From assembly GCA_039619475.1 (NCBI GenBank), contig CM077116.1:300370464-300434463 (forward strand): DNA of 64,000 nt, given 5' to 3'. Of the stretch, positions 51,900 through 63,035 are shown piece by piece; the first letter of the stretch is position 1, and the number at the start of each line of letters is the position of its first letter. Source of the DNA: Icerya purchasi. Lineage: Eukaryota > Arthropoda > Insecta > Hemiptera > Monophlebidae. A model generated the notes under the pieces. The model did not search any database, was not told the origin of the DNA, and saw nothing but the letters and a program-made list of their open reading frames with translations. The translations under genes and the position numbers were made by a program.

Positions 51900-52700
51900 G
51901 CTCTTGTCTAATTCCCGGTAACTTTCTTTCTCATAAGAGGGCTAGTGCTAAAGCCAGCTTTATTTTTGAAACGGCTAAAAAAAATTCGTGAAAATGCTTT
52001 TATTCCTTTATATTTTTGTACGTTTTACTACTGTTTCTCAAATTTGGGAAATGGCCAAGTCTTTAAAATCCTCCCTTTCCCGCATCCTTTAAAACATAGT
52101 CTCTCTTCTGATAAATTAATCTCTTTTATTGGGATTATGAATCTTCCTATTGCGTTCTTAGCTTCAATAAATCATGTTGTATTCCGTCTCTTCCACCTTC
52201 TCACGCACTTTTTGGTCACTCCTTTTACCTCTATATGCAATCGTAAATATCCTTATGTAATTTTTCTAATTCAGTTCCTGGAATAGATAAGATTTCCTTT
52301 TCCCTCCTTAAAAATTTGTCTGATTTTTCTTTCCGGTTCCTCTTAAACTTGTTTAACTTCGTTCTTTGTTCTAATTTTACTCCTTTGTCTTAGAATAGAT
52401 TTACCCCGATCGTTAACCCAATTCTTCCACATGTCATTCAATTTCGCTTGTCTCCTGCGTTAGGAAACCATTCGGAAGATTAATCAACCGATGTCTTGTT
52501 TTTGGTGGCTTAGACATAATATTCCGTTACCTAATAAGTTCGGTGTCCGCCCTAGACGGTGGTACATTTCTTTACCCTGATGTTTACATACCATTTATGG
52601 ACAAAAAGTTCCTTATTGTTTCCTTTCTTGATGTCTCTGTAAACGTAGATAATGCCCAACTTCTCTCTTTCTTCGACGCAGTAATACGAATATATTTGCG
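51900..52700 (+). mobile_element. I-like LINE RT fragment
   Basis: Plus strand: KPALFLKRLKKIRENAF, FSNLGNGQVFKILPFPHPLK, HSLSSDKLISFIGIMNLPIA, FLASINHVVFRLFHLL (51945-52286), the linker between endonuclease and RT. In broken frame near 52600-52670: KKFLIVSFLDVSVNVDNAQL (RT motif A, family IVSFLDVSAAYDNV). Non-functional. Confidence 0.68.
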
Positions 52701-52909
52701 CAGAATTATGACATAACGTTAGCAGTGCATTACATAGACTAGCGTATCGACGAATCGTCTTATCGCACGACGTAATGTAGGAAATACAGTTTTAATTACC
52801 ACAAATTGAAGCTTATTAAGAGCTATAGGAAACAAATTAAAAAAAAAACCTACGACGAATAATTATAATGATTAGTTTAAAAGTAAATCCGTATTTTAAA
52901 AATATAATA

Positions 52910-53565
52910 ATCCAAATACTAAAAGAAGGAACAAGAGAGTAATAAAAACGGAAAACTTAGTTGACAAAGATTACACAAGAGATTATGTTTTATACGCCTA
53001 TGCTTATGCTCTGAGTACATAAATTGCAGATGCTTGGAATCGTAATTCCCGATATGATTAATAAGGGGACAACTACGAGTTAAGCAGTTTTCACAAAAAA
53101 TCCCTTTGCTAAAGAAAGTACGTAATTGCGAAGATATGGAGAAACTTAAGGACAATCCTGGTATAGCGGGGTGTATGGGCTGTAGTTGTTTATAACGGGC
53201 ATTAGATATTAACGATCACAGTAGAGGTGATGTGTAAGTTAAGATCGGTCTAATAAGTTCTTTGTATAGAACTAATTTATTATGAGTATTTAAAATCGAT
53301 CTACAATGGGATAAGTAGTGCAGATAGCGCGATTAGTTTTAACAATGTTACGACTGGTGTATTTATTAAAGTTTAGCCGTTTATATAGTACCACGACGCC
53401 CCGAGGTAGTTGATCAGACCAAGGAACGTTAGTACCTTGTATGTGCACTTTCTTAGGGGTCATGTCTACGAGAGAATAAAATAGCCCCTCAGATTTAGCT
53501 GGATTTATAGAAAAACGTCATGTTTTAAAAAAAACGAAGTACCCGGCCAATCCTGAATAGGAGTT
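52910..53565 (-). mobile_element. jockey-like LINE C-terminal remnant
   Basis: Minus-strand broken frames: KSEGLFYSLVDMTPKKVHIQ and VPWSDQLPRGVVVLYKRLNF (family: I....VPWS...KYLGV.LD..L.), then LIRPILTYTSPL-like near 53240 and LSFSISSQLRTFF (53155-52919). A heavily decayed thumb and tail. Confidence 0.6.
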
Positions 53566-53955
53566 TGTTAGCAATTGCGTTCAGCCTTTATATAAACAAA
53601 GTGGAAACGTACAGTAAACATTAAAAATGTGCGATAAACTTTTAATTCGAATAAATGTTTTAAAATGATTTATACGTAAAGTACTTTTACTTTTTTACAA
53701 CTACCTTTTCTGTCAGTTAAAATGTTCTTATGTATCTGACCATTAATCTCTTTTCATTTTTCAATACATTCTTTGTACCTTCGTCTAGTACAGGATTGAG
53801 CAATTTTTTGAAAAATTTTGTGCGAGCCGTATATAAGAAACTTATAATAATATAAGCACTGAATGATGAACTCAGATTATCTCTCTATTAACACAATAAA
53901 CTTAGTACAAAAAAAGATACAGAAATAAAATACTCTTTAACAGAAATTCTATTAA
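53566..53955. other. AT-rich, nothing recognised
   Basis: No coding or repeat structure seen. Confidence 0.5.
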
Positions 53956-54534
53956 TGGTGTCGTGTTCAGAACGACCCACCAATAATGGTGTTCAGAGCG
54001 ACCATCGGATCTTTTTTATTATTATTATTATATTCGACTTGGATGTTCAAAACGACCCGCAGACATTTTTATTACTATTATTAGATATATGCGAACCAGA
54101 GCGGCCAAGTTATTTTGTTAAAACTGCTAGAAATTATAATACATGATTAGAAACGTACTTATAGTTAGTTTAATCATTAATATTTTAATTAAAACTATCG
54201 AGCATTTACACAACAGTGCGTTTTGTTAGAAAAATTAAACTGGATGTGAGTACGTTTCCCCATTCATCTATTATAATTGTACATTAACCAAAATTATACA
54301 CATTTTGCATTAAATTACGTTTTTATAATATTGTATACCGTTACATGTTAATGTGTTAATATAGAAATATCAAGTGTTTAAAGTAAATAATAACGAATAT
54401 AGAGAAATTACACATAACTTATAAGAGAACCGTAACAGAATATGATCGCAGTTCATGGTAGTAGTATATCAGAGATATTCAGGAATTTAGATGTCGGCTT
54501 TAAATATGGTCGCTCTGAACACGGTCGCTCCCAA
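53956..54534. mobile_element. MITE copy 2 (GTGTTCAGAGCGACC termini)
   Basis: Second copy of the element at 36368-36930. Left end GGTGTCGTGTTCAGAACGAC, right end read inward GAGCGACCGTGTTCAGAGCG: clear inverted termini with the word GTGTTCAGA(G/A)CGACC repeated. Contains (ATT)n at about 54015-54030. Noncoding. Confidence 0.8.
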
Positions 54535-54889
54535 AACGTAACCACTATTACTAGAGCGGCAAAAAATATATGTGAAAAAAAAAAATTATTTAACGAAAAA
54601 TTTGGCATTTCTTTTTTGCGGTTAGTTGGTCTATATATTTGCAGATATAAATGACACACAACGATTGGCTCGCAGATTTCTAACGATAAATCATTTACTC
54701 TTGATTGGCGATCGCTTTTAATTATTTCCATTACGGAAAATAATTGTTAGCAAGCAAAGGTTCATTCAAAAAGTGTGTCATTATTTGATTTTCATATGCA
54801 CATGATCATGGAAATGTTTCTAAATTCATGTAACTTTGGTAAGGATTATGTATTTTGATATTTTGAAATTTATTTCTTAAATCCGTATC
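54535..54889. other. nothing recognised
   Basis: No coding sequence supported. Confidence 0.5.
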
Positions 54890-56060
54890 GTTTTGTAAAT
54901 CTATTAATTCCATTTCTTAATTCATCCGGAACTGTTTACGCGTCTCTATTAAATAATGAAAAAAAAAAGTTAAAAAACGGTTTTTTCCTATCTAAAATAT
55001 TTTAAATTGGGATTTAAATTTCGTTATTAATTACTATAATCACTGGGCATATTTTCAGGTTTCTGAAGGAGTTTCTGTTTTAAGTGTGCAAAATATGACG
55101 TGGACAACAGATATTTGTTTCAATTATTGAATTTTTACTTTTGAAAGCATTAATTATATCAAACATGTTACGATTAAACTGTTTTTTTTCTTCAAGTTCC
55201 ATGTTTAAGTAATTTAAATACTAAGTTATATCGACGAGAAAAGCAAAATGAAACGTCCATTCTCTGCCATCAAACGAGGGAAACGGATATTCTCCAATTT
55301 CTCCGAATGGTTGAATATTAATTTTTAAGTCGTAAATTTTTTTAGCTTAGCATCTGTACTTATTTAACATATTTCTGTGTTATAAATTACATCAACATAT
55401 TTAATTAACAAATATTTTAAACATTTTTTTAAATTGGCGATGATTTAACGCTTAAGATTTGAGAAACATAACAAGTTTTACATTGTAGGCATGTGACATC
55501 GGATGCATTTAAAATTTCTTCTCAAAGATTCTGTTAGTGAATTATTCAATGGTTAACAAATATTTCTCTTCTTGTTAGGTTTTTAATATAATTAAATAAC
55601 ATTCCCGCCGACTGCTACATTCATGGTTATCATTGTTGAAGCTCTATCGATTGATATGCCGACAATTTTATACCAGTAGAATTGGTAAGTTCTCTAACAT
55701 CGATTTTAATTGTACGGGTCTTACCTGTTGTAGTTTCTTTCATTGTAGTCAATAAACCTATATAGTTCTTCAGTTATACACAAATATTCGAATCGATTCC
55801 TCTTACAAATATCGCTAGATGTGATTTGTCACTGATGCCACAACTTTCATCGAGGGCCCAGGAACACCATTGAAATTTGTGAATGCGTTCACCTAAAGTT
55901 GCAATTATGTTTGTGGACAGGTCTTCAATTATTCTTCAAATTATAAATCTTGATAAACTAATTTTGGAAATAACGTCTTTTTATCGGGAAAAGATATTTC
56001 TGCAACAGCAGTTAACATTTCTTAATCATTTAACTTTCACCTTTTTGGTTAAAATTTGAC
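54890..56060 (-). pseudogene. hAT transposase remnant (GTF2IRD2/ZBED-like), second copy
   Basis: Minus strand, many stops. From 56000 leftward: KDVISKISLSRFII, RIIEDLSTNIIATLGERIHK, FQWCSWALDESCGISDKSHL, AIFVRGIDS (family: SLSR.TV.RRIE.L......L......F..FSLALDESCDI.DTAQLAIFIRG), TMKETTTGKT; then near 55270: EIGEYPFPSFDGREW and FHFAFLVDITYLNYLNM-like (family: W...LAFLVDIT.HLN.LN..LQG). Same lineage as 32940-35262 but a different, older copy. No termini found. Confidence 0.8.
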
Positions 56061-56153
56061 TAACTGTATAAATAGGTTTCACTGCCAGATCTGATGAAAA
56101 ACTTTAACCTTTAAATATATTTTGTTGTTGTAGATAAATCTATAACTTATAGT

Positions 56154-56477
56154 AAGTTATAACAAATATAACAAACAAATTTAAGATTAAAATGATTGCT
56201 TATTTAGAAACGTTGTCGGGTATAACCCATCATCAGCTAAAAACACAACTCAATATATGTGATCAAAAACAAATTCTAAATCACACCAAGGTCAAATAAG
56301 AAATAAAACGGTTTATATAGTTCAAATCAAAAATTTAAAGTCGATATATCATAATTGTTAGAATGAGACTATTTATGTACATAGCCTATAATAAATATCT
56401 AAGGATATATTAAACATTTAAATACCATTTTAGTCTTAAATTTGTTTGTTGTATTTGTATTTGTTATAACTTACTAT
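56154..56477. mobile_element. fold-back MITE with ~45-bp inverted ends
   Basis: TATAGTAAGTTATAACAAAT at 56154 and ATTTGTTATAACTTACTATA ending at 56477 are exact inverses, extended by AACAAACAAATTTAAGA(T/C)TAAAAT in both arms. Encloses the stem motif at 56211-56237. Noncoding. Confidence 0.82.
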
Positions 56478-57589
56478 ATTCTATAATTAACAAACAGGAT
56501 GCTAAAAGATTCTTTATTAAATCTATAACTTGATTGTTAAAATTTATGAATATAGAATAAATAAGTTTCCTTTATTATCAAACAATAAATTTAATTATAA
56601 ATTTACATTTTAATAAGTTCGAATTAAAATACCTCAATTTAAAGAAACGTTTACGAGCATATCCCATCATCGGCAAACAACACAAGTACACCTAATTCTA
56701 AAAACGCACTGCAGAGAAATAATGGGATTACAGGAGAATAATAGGCAGATGGCGATCAAACTACAATCCAAAAGGGATAATTGTTTAAAAATAAGTCAAA
56801 GATTTTGTTTACCTAAATAATGAATTTAACGAACTAAATTTTCAAAACAAGTATTAAGAATATATACAGAAGAAAAATCAAAAAGAAGTTAAATTTTTAT
56901 ATTGAAAGAGGGTTATTATTATCAGGTATTTGATCGTTTAAGAATAATTATGTTTATACAAGTATTTATTTGTATAATAATTTTTAACTATATTCATTCA
57001 GTTTCCCTGTATTTTCTAGTAAATTAGGTTTATGTTTTTTTTTTTTTAAAGAATACATACAGAAAAATTCCATGATTTTTGAAAACAATTTTGGGCTACT
57101 CACCCATTGAACATGGAACAAGACAAGACTAAAATAAGACTGATATAATTCAACAGATGTTTGCATGATCTGCCGTGCATTTCAGTGGAAGAGCACACAT
57201 CAGCCAATTTTGGTTTCATGGCTGTCTTAATGTTCAGTCTTGTCTTGTTTTGCGTTAATTCGACATGTCCGTTCGTTAGCTTTTTTTTTTTTTTGCGTAC
57301 ATTGGTGTTTATTATTGTACTCCGTATGTATGAACAAATACAAAAGTAAAATAATTCACAGCAGCATCGGGTTATATTTAAGTCTTGTTTTAGCTTTTTG
57401 AAAGTCGAAAAGTAAAGTCTTTGAAGGGGCGCATGAGAAAATTTGGTGGACCGCAGTTTGTTCATCCCTTAACTAGAATATATTTTACACTTTTTAGAAA
57501 CTTCAAACTCGAATTTTTTTACTTTAAAAATATTTAAATAAAATGAGTTTTAATATGTAATTAAAGTAGACTTTAAATAACGATTTTAT
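56478..57589. other. no supported gene; repeat motif at 56647
   Basis: Another divergent copy of the stem motif at 56647-56674 (ACGTTTACGAGCATATCCCA). The minus-strand frame 57465-57107 ends in a good donor (TGG|GTGAGT) but lacks SLC17 similarity I can defend. Confidence 0.45.
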
Positions 57590-58080
57590 TGTCCTTATTT
57601 TTTTACAAATAAAAAATAAATAAATAAATAAATTCTGCATATATCTGATAGTATTTTATCTAATACGTTTTCTAATTTCTTATGTAAATCCAAATCTTTA
57701 CCTCCCGGGATAGCTTGCATTTTTTCTACCGCTCCGTCAATAATTTTTAACCGATGTTCAAGAGTTTGTCCAGTTATTATTATTTTTTACATGCTTTTAG
57801 TGTAGGAATGATGAATATGTTAGTATGGATGTTAGGTCGGATTGAACTTTTCCTTTTTCAATGTGAAATTTGGCCTAAACGCGAACAATTAAAAATATAA
57901 TATAAACTGTTTTAAACGCATTTTACTTGGAATAAAATAAATACCAATTTTATTTACCTTTCTTATAGATTTTGCATCATCCTCTAAAACAGTTACAATT
58001 TGTTTACATTTTTCTAAATTATTTGCACAAAACAAAGCAGTTGATAGTCATCTTCCCCTATTTTACTTTTACTGTTGTTT
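57590..58080 (-). pseudogene. unrecognised coding-like fragments
   Basis: Two minus-strand pieces look like real protein rather than noise: FCANNLEKCKQIVTVLEDDA followed by KSIRK and a donor-like GTAAAT (about 58040-57955), and TGQTLEHRLKIIDGAVEKMQ, AIPGGKDLDLHKKLENVLDK (about 57780-57655). I do not recognise the family; a transposon-derived gene is most likely. Confidence 0.3.
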
Positions 58081-58734
58081 TTTTTTTTCGTTATCCCTTT
58101 ATAATTATACTCGCGTAGGAGCTTCTAGGAATACTTTTTTCCCAAATATACTAGTTTATTTACATTTGAAGACATACCTTGTATTCATTTTATAATTCGA
58201 TTCAAACCATGGACTATACTGTAATATGCCTTATATTAAAGTAAAATAATCGTAAATTTTGTTCAACTTTAATCATACACAGAACAGCACATCTATTATT
58301 AAAAGTAAAATTTCTTCTTCAAATAATTCGATTCCAAAAAGTCTCCTTAAATCCCCATTAACAAATCGACTAATCGTTTATGATTTGTTTTTTGTAATAC
58401 AGGTTATTAAAAAGGTTTCAGGGGGCAGACTTGTTCTAAACGGACAATTAATAAATTTGCTATATAGGAACTTCACGGGTCTGTAATTTCATCTACACTC
58501 ATCTATACATTTTTATTCTTTATAGACTCTGTAATTTTTTTAAAAATATCCGTGAAATCCATATTGGTACATAGATTTTTTCTCAATGTACTTTTAGATG
58601 GTGTAGTATTTTGCGTATATTTCTCGCAAAAATTATTAGATGGTTTGGATGACAATCTATTTAATGTAATATCTGAAGCTAATATTGCATAGCATGAGGC
58701 TCTCGCTTGGATAATCTCGAGGAGAAAATTATGA
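58081..58734. other. nothing recognised
   Basis: The plus frame at 58259-58486 is Ser/Asn-rich and may be LINE linker sequence preceding the RT at 58735, but no motif supports this. Confidence 0.4.
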
Positions 58735-60470
58735 AAAAAGTAATTTCGTAAATTACCGCAGGGCTCCTGCCTCAGTCCACCTTGTTCAATATCTATTTCA
58801 TCAAAATTGCTTCTTTGTCTCTAAGTTCCTCTTCCTTTTTTTTTGCTAACGACATCCTTATTTATTCCTCTCATCGCAACATCGCGCAGGCTAACTCCTA
58901 ACTTCAAAACTCCTTAATTTCATTGCAAGACGCTTTATCTAACATCCATCTTTTCATCTCCTCGAGTAAATGTTCTGCTGTTGTCTTTACTCTGCGTCCT
59001 GTTTTAAATAATGACCCAATCCCTCTTTGTTCCTCCTTTCTTTATTTGGGTGTTTTTCTGGATAGTCGACTTTCATTCCATGACTATATCAACCATCTAT
59101 ACGTGTTCGCCTGAAAAAGGCTCAACCTCATTAAATCCCTTTCTCATACTGATTGAGGTGGTGATCCTGCTTATGTTTTATAAATCTTTTATCCGCTCTA
59201 TTCTTGATTACTGTTCCTACATTTACGAAAATGCTTCTAGATCCCTTCTGTCTAAGCTCGATGGGGTCCAAAATGCATGCCTCCGCCTTTACCTTGGAGC
59301 CCGAAAGTTTACTCCTATTCCAGCTCTGCACGCGGAATCTCACATTCCTCCTCTTTTTCTTCGATGTTCCTTCTTGGATTATCGTTTCCTCATCAAACGG
59401 TTGCCGATTTCCTCTTCTCCTCTTATTTCTTCTTATTCCTCCATCTTACGTAGCTAGCGTTTTTTTGTCAACAAAACTCCCAGTCTATCTCTTATCGCTG
59501 CCCGTCTTGTTCAGTTTTCCCCGTATATTTACATTCATGATAAACTCCCATATTTCTCCTTCAATTTTTCCTCTTTCCTTCATCCTATTAACTATTTTTA
59601 TTCCCCGATTCCTCCTAAACCTGTCATTCATAATGCTGTTAGATCAGAATTTTTACTAAATCTAAGCTCTTCTTTCCCTAACCATTTTTTGATTTTCACC
59701 GATAGCTCCAAGGAATCCAATGGTGTTGGTGCAACTTTTTTCTGTCCTTCTCTAAATTCTGTCGAGTCCTTTAAACTTCCCTCCTTTTGTTCAATCTTCT
59801 ATGCGGAATCCTCTGCTATTCTGCGTGATCTTCTTTTTATCAGATTCTCTCCTGTCTCTCGCAATATTCTTATCCTGTCGGATGCCCAAAGCGTGCTGTA
59901 GACTATCGCATCTCCTCTCCCTCCTCACTTAACCGATTACGTTATTCTTCTTATTCGCTCCTTGATTCATGATGTTTTGCTTTCTCACTTAATCCAACGG
60001 ACTTCTTTAGGATACCGTGTCATGCCGGAATTGAGGATAATGAGTTAGTTGACTCACTCGCTCAGTTATCTTCCTCTTCCGGTAGGTTTCTTCTGCGCTT
60101 TGGGCACAGTTTGCGTCCTTTCTCATTTTTCCGTTACTCTCTTGTGCCATCTCCTTTTTGTCCATTGTACCCCTACAATATCCAATTTGTGCGTGATCCC
60201 GATCACATAATGTTCGGGTGTTCATCTCTTGTAACCGATCAAGCTGCTTTCTACTTCTCCCTTTTACAAATTGGAATTCCCACTCCATACAGTGCTTCGT
60301 TCATTCTCTCCCATCCTTCTTCTTCTGTTATCCAGGCTCTTAATTCTTTTTTGTCGGCTATCTCTGTTCGTGTAAAGATCTGAGTCTCTTGCGTCCTTTT
60401 TCCTTTGTTCTTGGGCCAATGTCCTTGTAAACACCCCCCCCCCCCCAAATAAATAAAAATAAAAAAAATA
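58735..60470 (+). mobile_element. I-like LINE: RT, RNase H and 3' tail
   Basis: Plus strand, 5'-truncated in RT. Blocks: AGLLPQSTLFNIYF-like and FFFANDILIYSSHRNIAQAN (about 58840, catalytic FADD changed to FAND), LQDALSNIHLFISSSKCSAV, FLYLGVFLDSRLSFHDYINH, FIRSILDYCSYIYENASRS, KLDGVQNACLRLYLGA. Then RNase H: FLIFTDSSKESNGVGATFF (Asp), FYAESSAILRDLLF (Glu), NILILSDAQSVL (Asp), EDNELVDSLAQLSS (Asp), so all four active-site acids are present although frames differ. The tail has YNIQFVRDPDHIMFGCSSLV and IGIPTPYSASFILSHPSSSV (60111-60383). It ends near a run of 14 C (about 60436-60449) and an A-rich tail. Confidence 0.86.
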
Positions 60471-60954
60471 TATTAAATGTTTTGCGTTTGTGAAAATGAA
60501 TTGCTGAGAATATGTTGTGCGCATTTTAAAACCCCCCATCCTTATAACATTTTGCAGTAATTTAGTCGGAAATTTTTTCCAATTGGTTTGAAAACAGATG
60601 ATCATCACAGATAACATTACAAGACGCTTTTTTATTTGTTTTTATAACTAATTTATAAACTGATAGATAAAGCTGACGACGAACCTATATACCTAAAATT
60701 TAATTTTTCTAATAAAAAACACATAGAAATATATTCGTAAAAATCAAAAATTAACGGATATACATAGTTTCCAAGCTTTCCGGAGAGTACAAAATCTATC
60801 ACAGTCATGATATGGTGAAAGACCAACCTGAAGCAGCACTTTAATTTACAAAATAGAATATTTTAACACTCTCAACATTTCAGACTTACCACCGCACAAA
60901 TTGAAATTTAAAAAAAAAAATCGTTAATAATGCTGATGCGTAATTTGGATGTAT
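60471..60954. other. nothing recognised
   Basis: AT-rich spacer between LINE and Helitron fragments. Confidence 0.5.
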
Positions 60955-61325
60955 CAGAAGGCCCCTATGTAACGGTGTAAGACTCGATGTAACAAATCTG
61001 TGTAACAACATAATAAAGGCAAAAATGGTAACTGGTGAACCAATCTGGCAAAGGGATATACCAAGAATAACTCTTGACTCATCAAAAGGTCAACTAGGAT
61101 GCACCATGCAGCGACACCAATTTCCCCAGTAAGATGGCAGTACACAAATCTCAAGACCATACATTCGAATTTCTCGGCGTGGACTTAAGATCGTCAGTTT
61201 TCGTGCATGGAATTTTATATGTAGCATTTTCTAGAGTTAAACGACTAACTACGTTAAAAGTACTTCTTCCAAATGAAAATCCTCGACATACCCGCACAAT
61301 AGTATGGAAGGAAGTATTAGGTTAA
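60955..61325 (+). pseudogene. Helitron PIF1-type helicase C-terminus
   Basis: Plus strand. 60962 onward: PLCNGVRLDVTNLCNNIIKA, KMVTGEPIWQRDIPRITLDS, MQRHQFPQ then TAA (family: LCNGTRL.V..L..N.I.A.I.TG......IPRI......F..KRRQFPV). A one-base frameshift leads to 61134-61325: MAVHKSQDHTFEFLGVDLRS, FVHGILYVAFSRVKRLTTLK, the helicase motif V/VI region (MTINKSQGQT, LYVALSRV). One stop and one frameshift only. Helitron helicase and cellular PIF1 share this end; the combination with the Rep fragment at 2035 favours Helitron. Confidence 0.88.
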
Positions 61326-61569
61326 GACCCGATTTCGTCACGGTAAAACTGAGTGTGTGTTCAAATATATACGTAATGATAGATAGACTGTAAAAAAGTA
61401 CTATAGTATAGAAAATTGTTTCTATTAAAATGTTAAACTAATTGCACTCGTGATTTTTTGCATTTAAATAACCAGTTCATATGTAGGTTTTTTTTTCCCC
61501 CTGTGGCGTGTCAACACAGGACATTTACCCAACACGAAGGACTAACAAATAATGAAACGTAGGGACTCG
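61326..61569. other. nothing recognised after the helicase stop
   Basis: No convincing hairpin plus CTRR Helitron end was seen here. Confidence 0.4.
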
Positions 61570-62460
61570 AAAGTTATATCAGGAAGCGATTAGAAACAGA
61601 AGAAATGAAGGTAGCCAATACAGGCACAACAGAAGAAGAAGGAAGAGCAAGTATGTAGTGGGCACAGTAAGGGGTCGGGAGGGCGAGGCCAAGCAAATTG
61701 GAATAAAGGACTGTGCGTTCCGAGGAGATAGAAGAACATTCAAATATAGAAGGTGATTTACATCGTTGGTCAAATTTAAGATAGGAGGATGAAAGGGACA
61801 CAAAGGAGATTAAACAATATTAAAACGAAAGAGGGAAGCAGGAAGCAGACTGTGATTAAAGCGGAGGCGAATTATGAAAGAAATAACAGAACGGCTGATG
61901 CAGGGAAAATTATTAAACGAGGAAGAAGTGGGTGGAGAGGGTTGTATAGCAAGGTGAAAGGAGTTAGGATTGGAGAAAAGAGACGGATAAAGATCAGTCC
62001 AAAAGTCATGGTGAAAACGATAAGAGAGTGGACAGAGACATTGGGAGGGGAATCTGTCTATGAAACGGCCATTTACTGCAGCTAGACATGCCAATGAATC
62101 GGCAAGATCGTTACCAACGATGCCGCAGTGGCCCGGAATCCAGAACAGGTCAATTAAGATGGAACGGGATGTTAATAAATTATAAATTAAGGAACGAATG
62201 TAAAGAATAATAGGATCTGACAATGGTTTAGGGAAGGGAGACGAGATGGCTAATAAAACGATTTTCGAATCAGAGTATATGACGAATTTTGATAAATTGG
62301 ATGTTGAGGATATAAAAAGGATAGCGCGTAAAATAGCCATGGATTCGACTAAAAAGGTAGAAGAAAAGAAAGGAAGTTGAAAAGACTCAGAATAGTTGAT
62401 ATCAGGAAGAATAAAAACAGCTCCGACGCCTGAAGCAGATATGTAGGTAAGATCGAAAAA
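61570..62460 (-). mobile_element. I-like LINE RNase H and 3' tail
   Basis: Minus strand, 5'-truncated inside RNase H. Near 62400: SGVGAVFILP-like and FLVESMAILRAILFISS (Glu); FVIYSDSKIVLLAISSPF (Asp); IDLFWIPGHCGIVGNDLADS (His and Asp); then IIRLRFNHSLLPASLFRFNI and, after a frameshift, SPSIFECSSISSERTVLYSN, LGLALPTPYCAHYILALPSS. 62340-61810 is open for 176 residues. Sister of the plus-strand copy at 58735; the two lie about 1.1 kb apart in opposite orientation. Confidence 0.87.
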
Positions 62461-63031
62461 TATTCATATTTAATCAGCATGCGATTCGTATCTAAGTATA
62501 TTTTCCGAAAAAACACGATTTTACAAAAAAAAGGATATTGAACGAAGCTCGGTCGCCCAGGTACTATTCTATCAAAATATATTCAATGTATTTAACTCAG
62601 TACGTTAATATGATGATGCCATATATAATGTGATGTCAGTAAAATAGAAAAAAATAATTAAATGTTAAATACACATATGCTTCGATAATTAAAAATATAA
62701 AGTTTATTCTCGAGTCCAGTTATAATGTAACGAATATGTCAAGCCTACTTTCTCTCTGGGTTGATGAAAATCAATCTACTTCATTAATTAATTTGTTATT
62801 ATGCGTGTAAATAACTTATGTATATATTTTCGATAATAAACTGATCTGTGGAAAGTTGTTTAAGTTTTTGGTGTTTTCTTACTTATGTACAACGATCACT
62901 CTTGTGTCTCGGCTGCTTACTATTTAATTGTTTTAGTTATAAACATAGCTTCAAAATTACAACAAACAGCTTATAACGTATACGAAAATAAAAAGAACAA
63001 TAGTAGCAATGCGGGCAGCGTTTTTGGGTAA
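62461..63031. other. AT-rich, nothing recognised
   Basis: No gene or repeat identified up to the TTAA before the piggyBac-like end. Confidence 0.5.
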
Positions 63032-63035
63032 TTAA

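Noticed and set aside
57107..57208. Minus-strand open frame ending in a strong donor (TGG|GTGAGT) as the missing first SLC17 exon
   Set aside because: It contains a hydrophobic stretch (KHLLNYISLILVLSCSMFNG) but none of the conserved first-helix residues, and no following exon bridges it to 51405.
61789..62085. Plus-strand Lys/Arg-rich 98-codon frame
   Set aside because: Antisense shadow of the LINE RNase H region, which carries recognisable active-site motifs on the minus strand.
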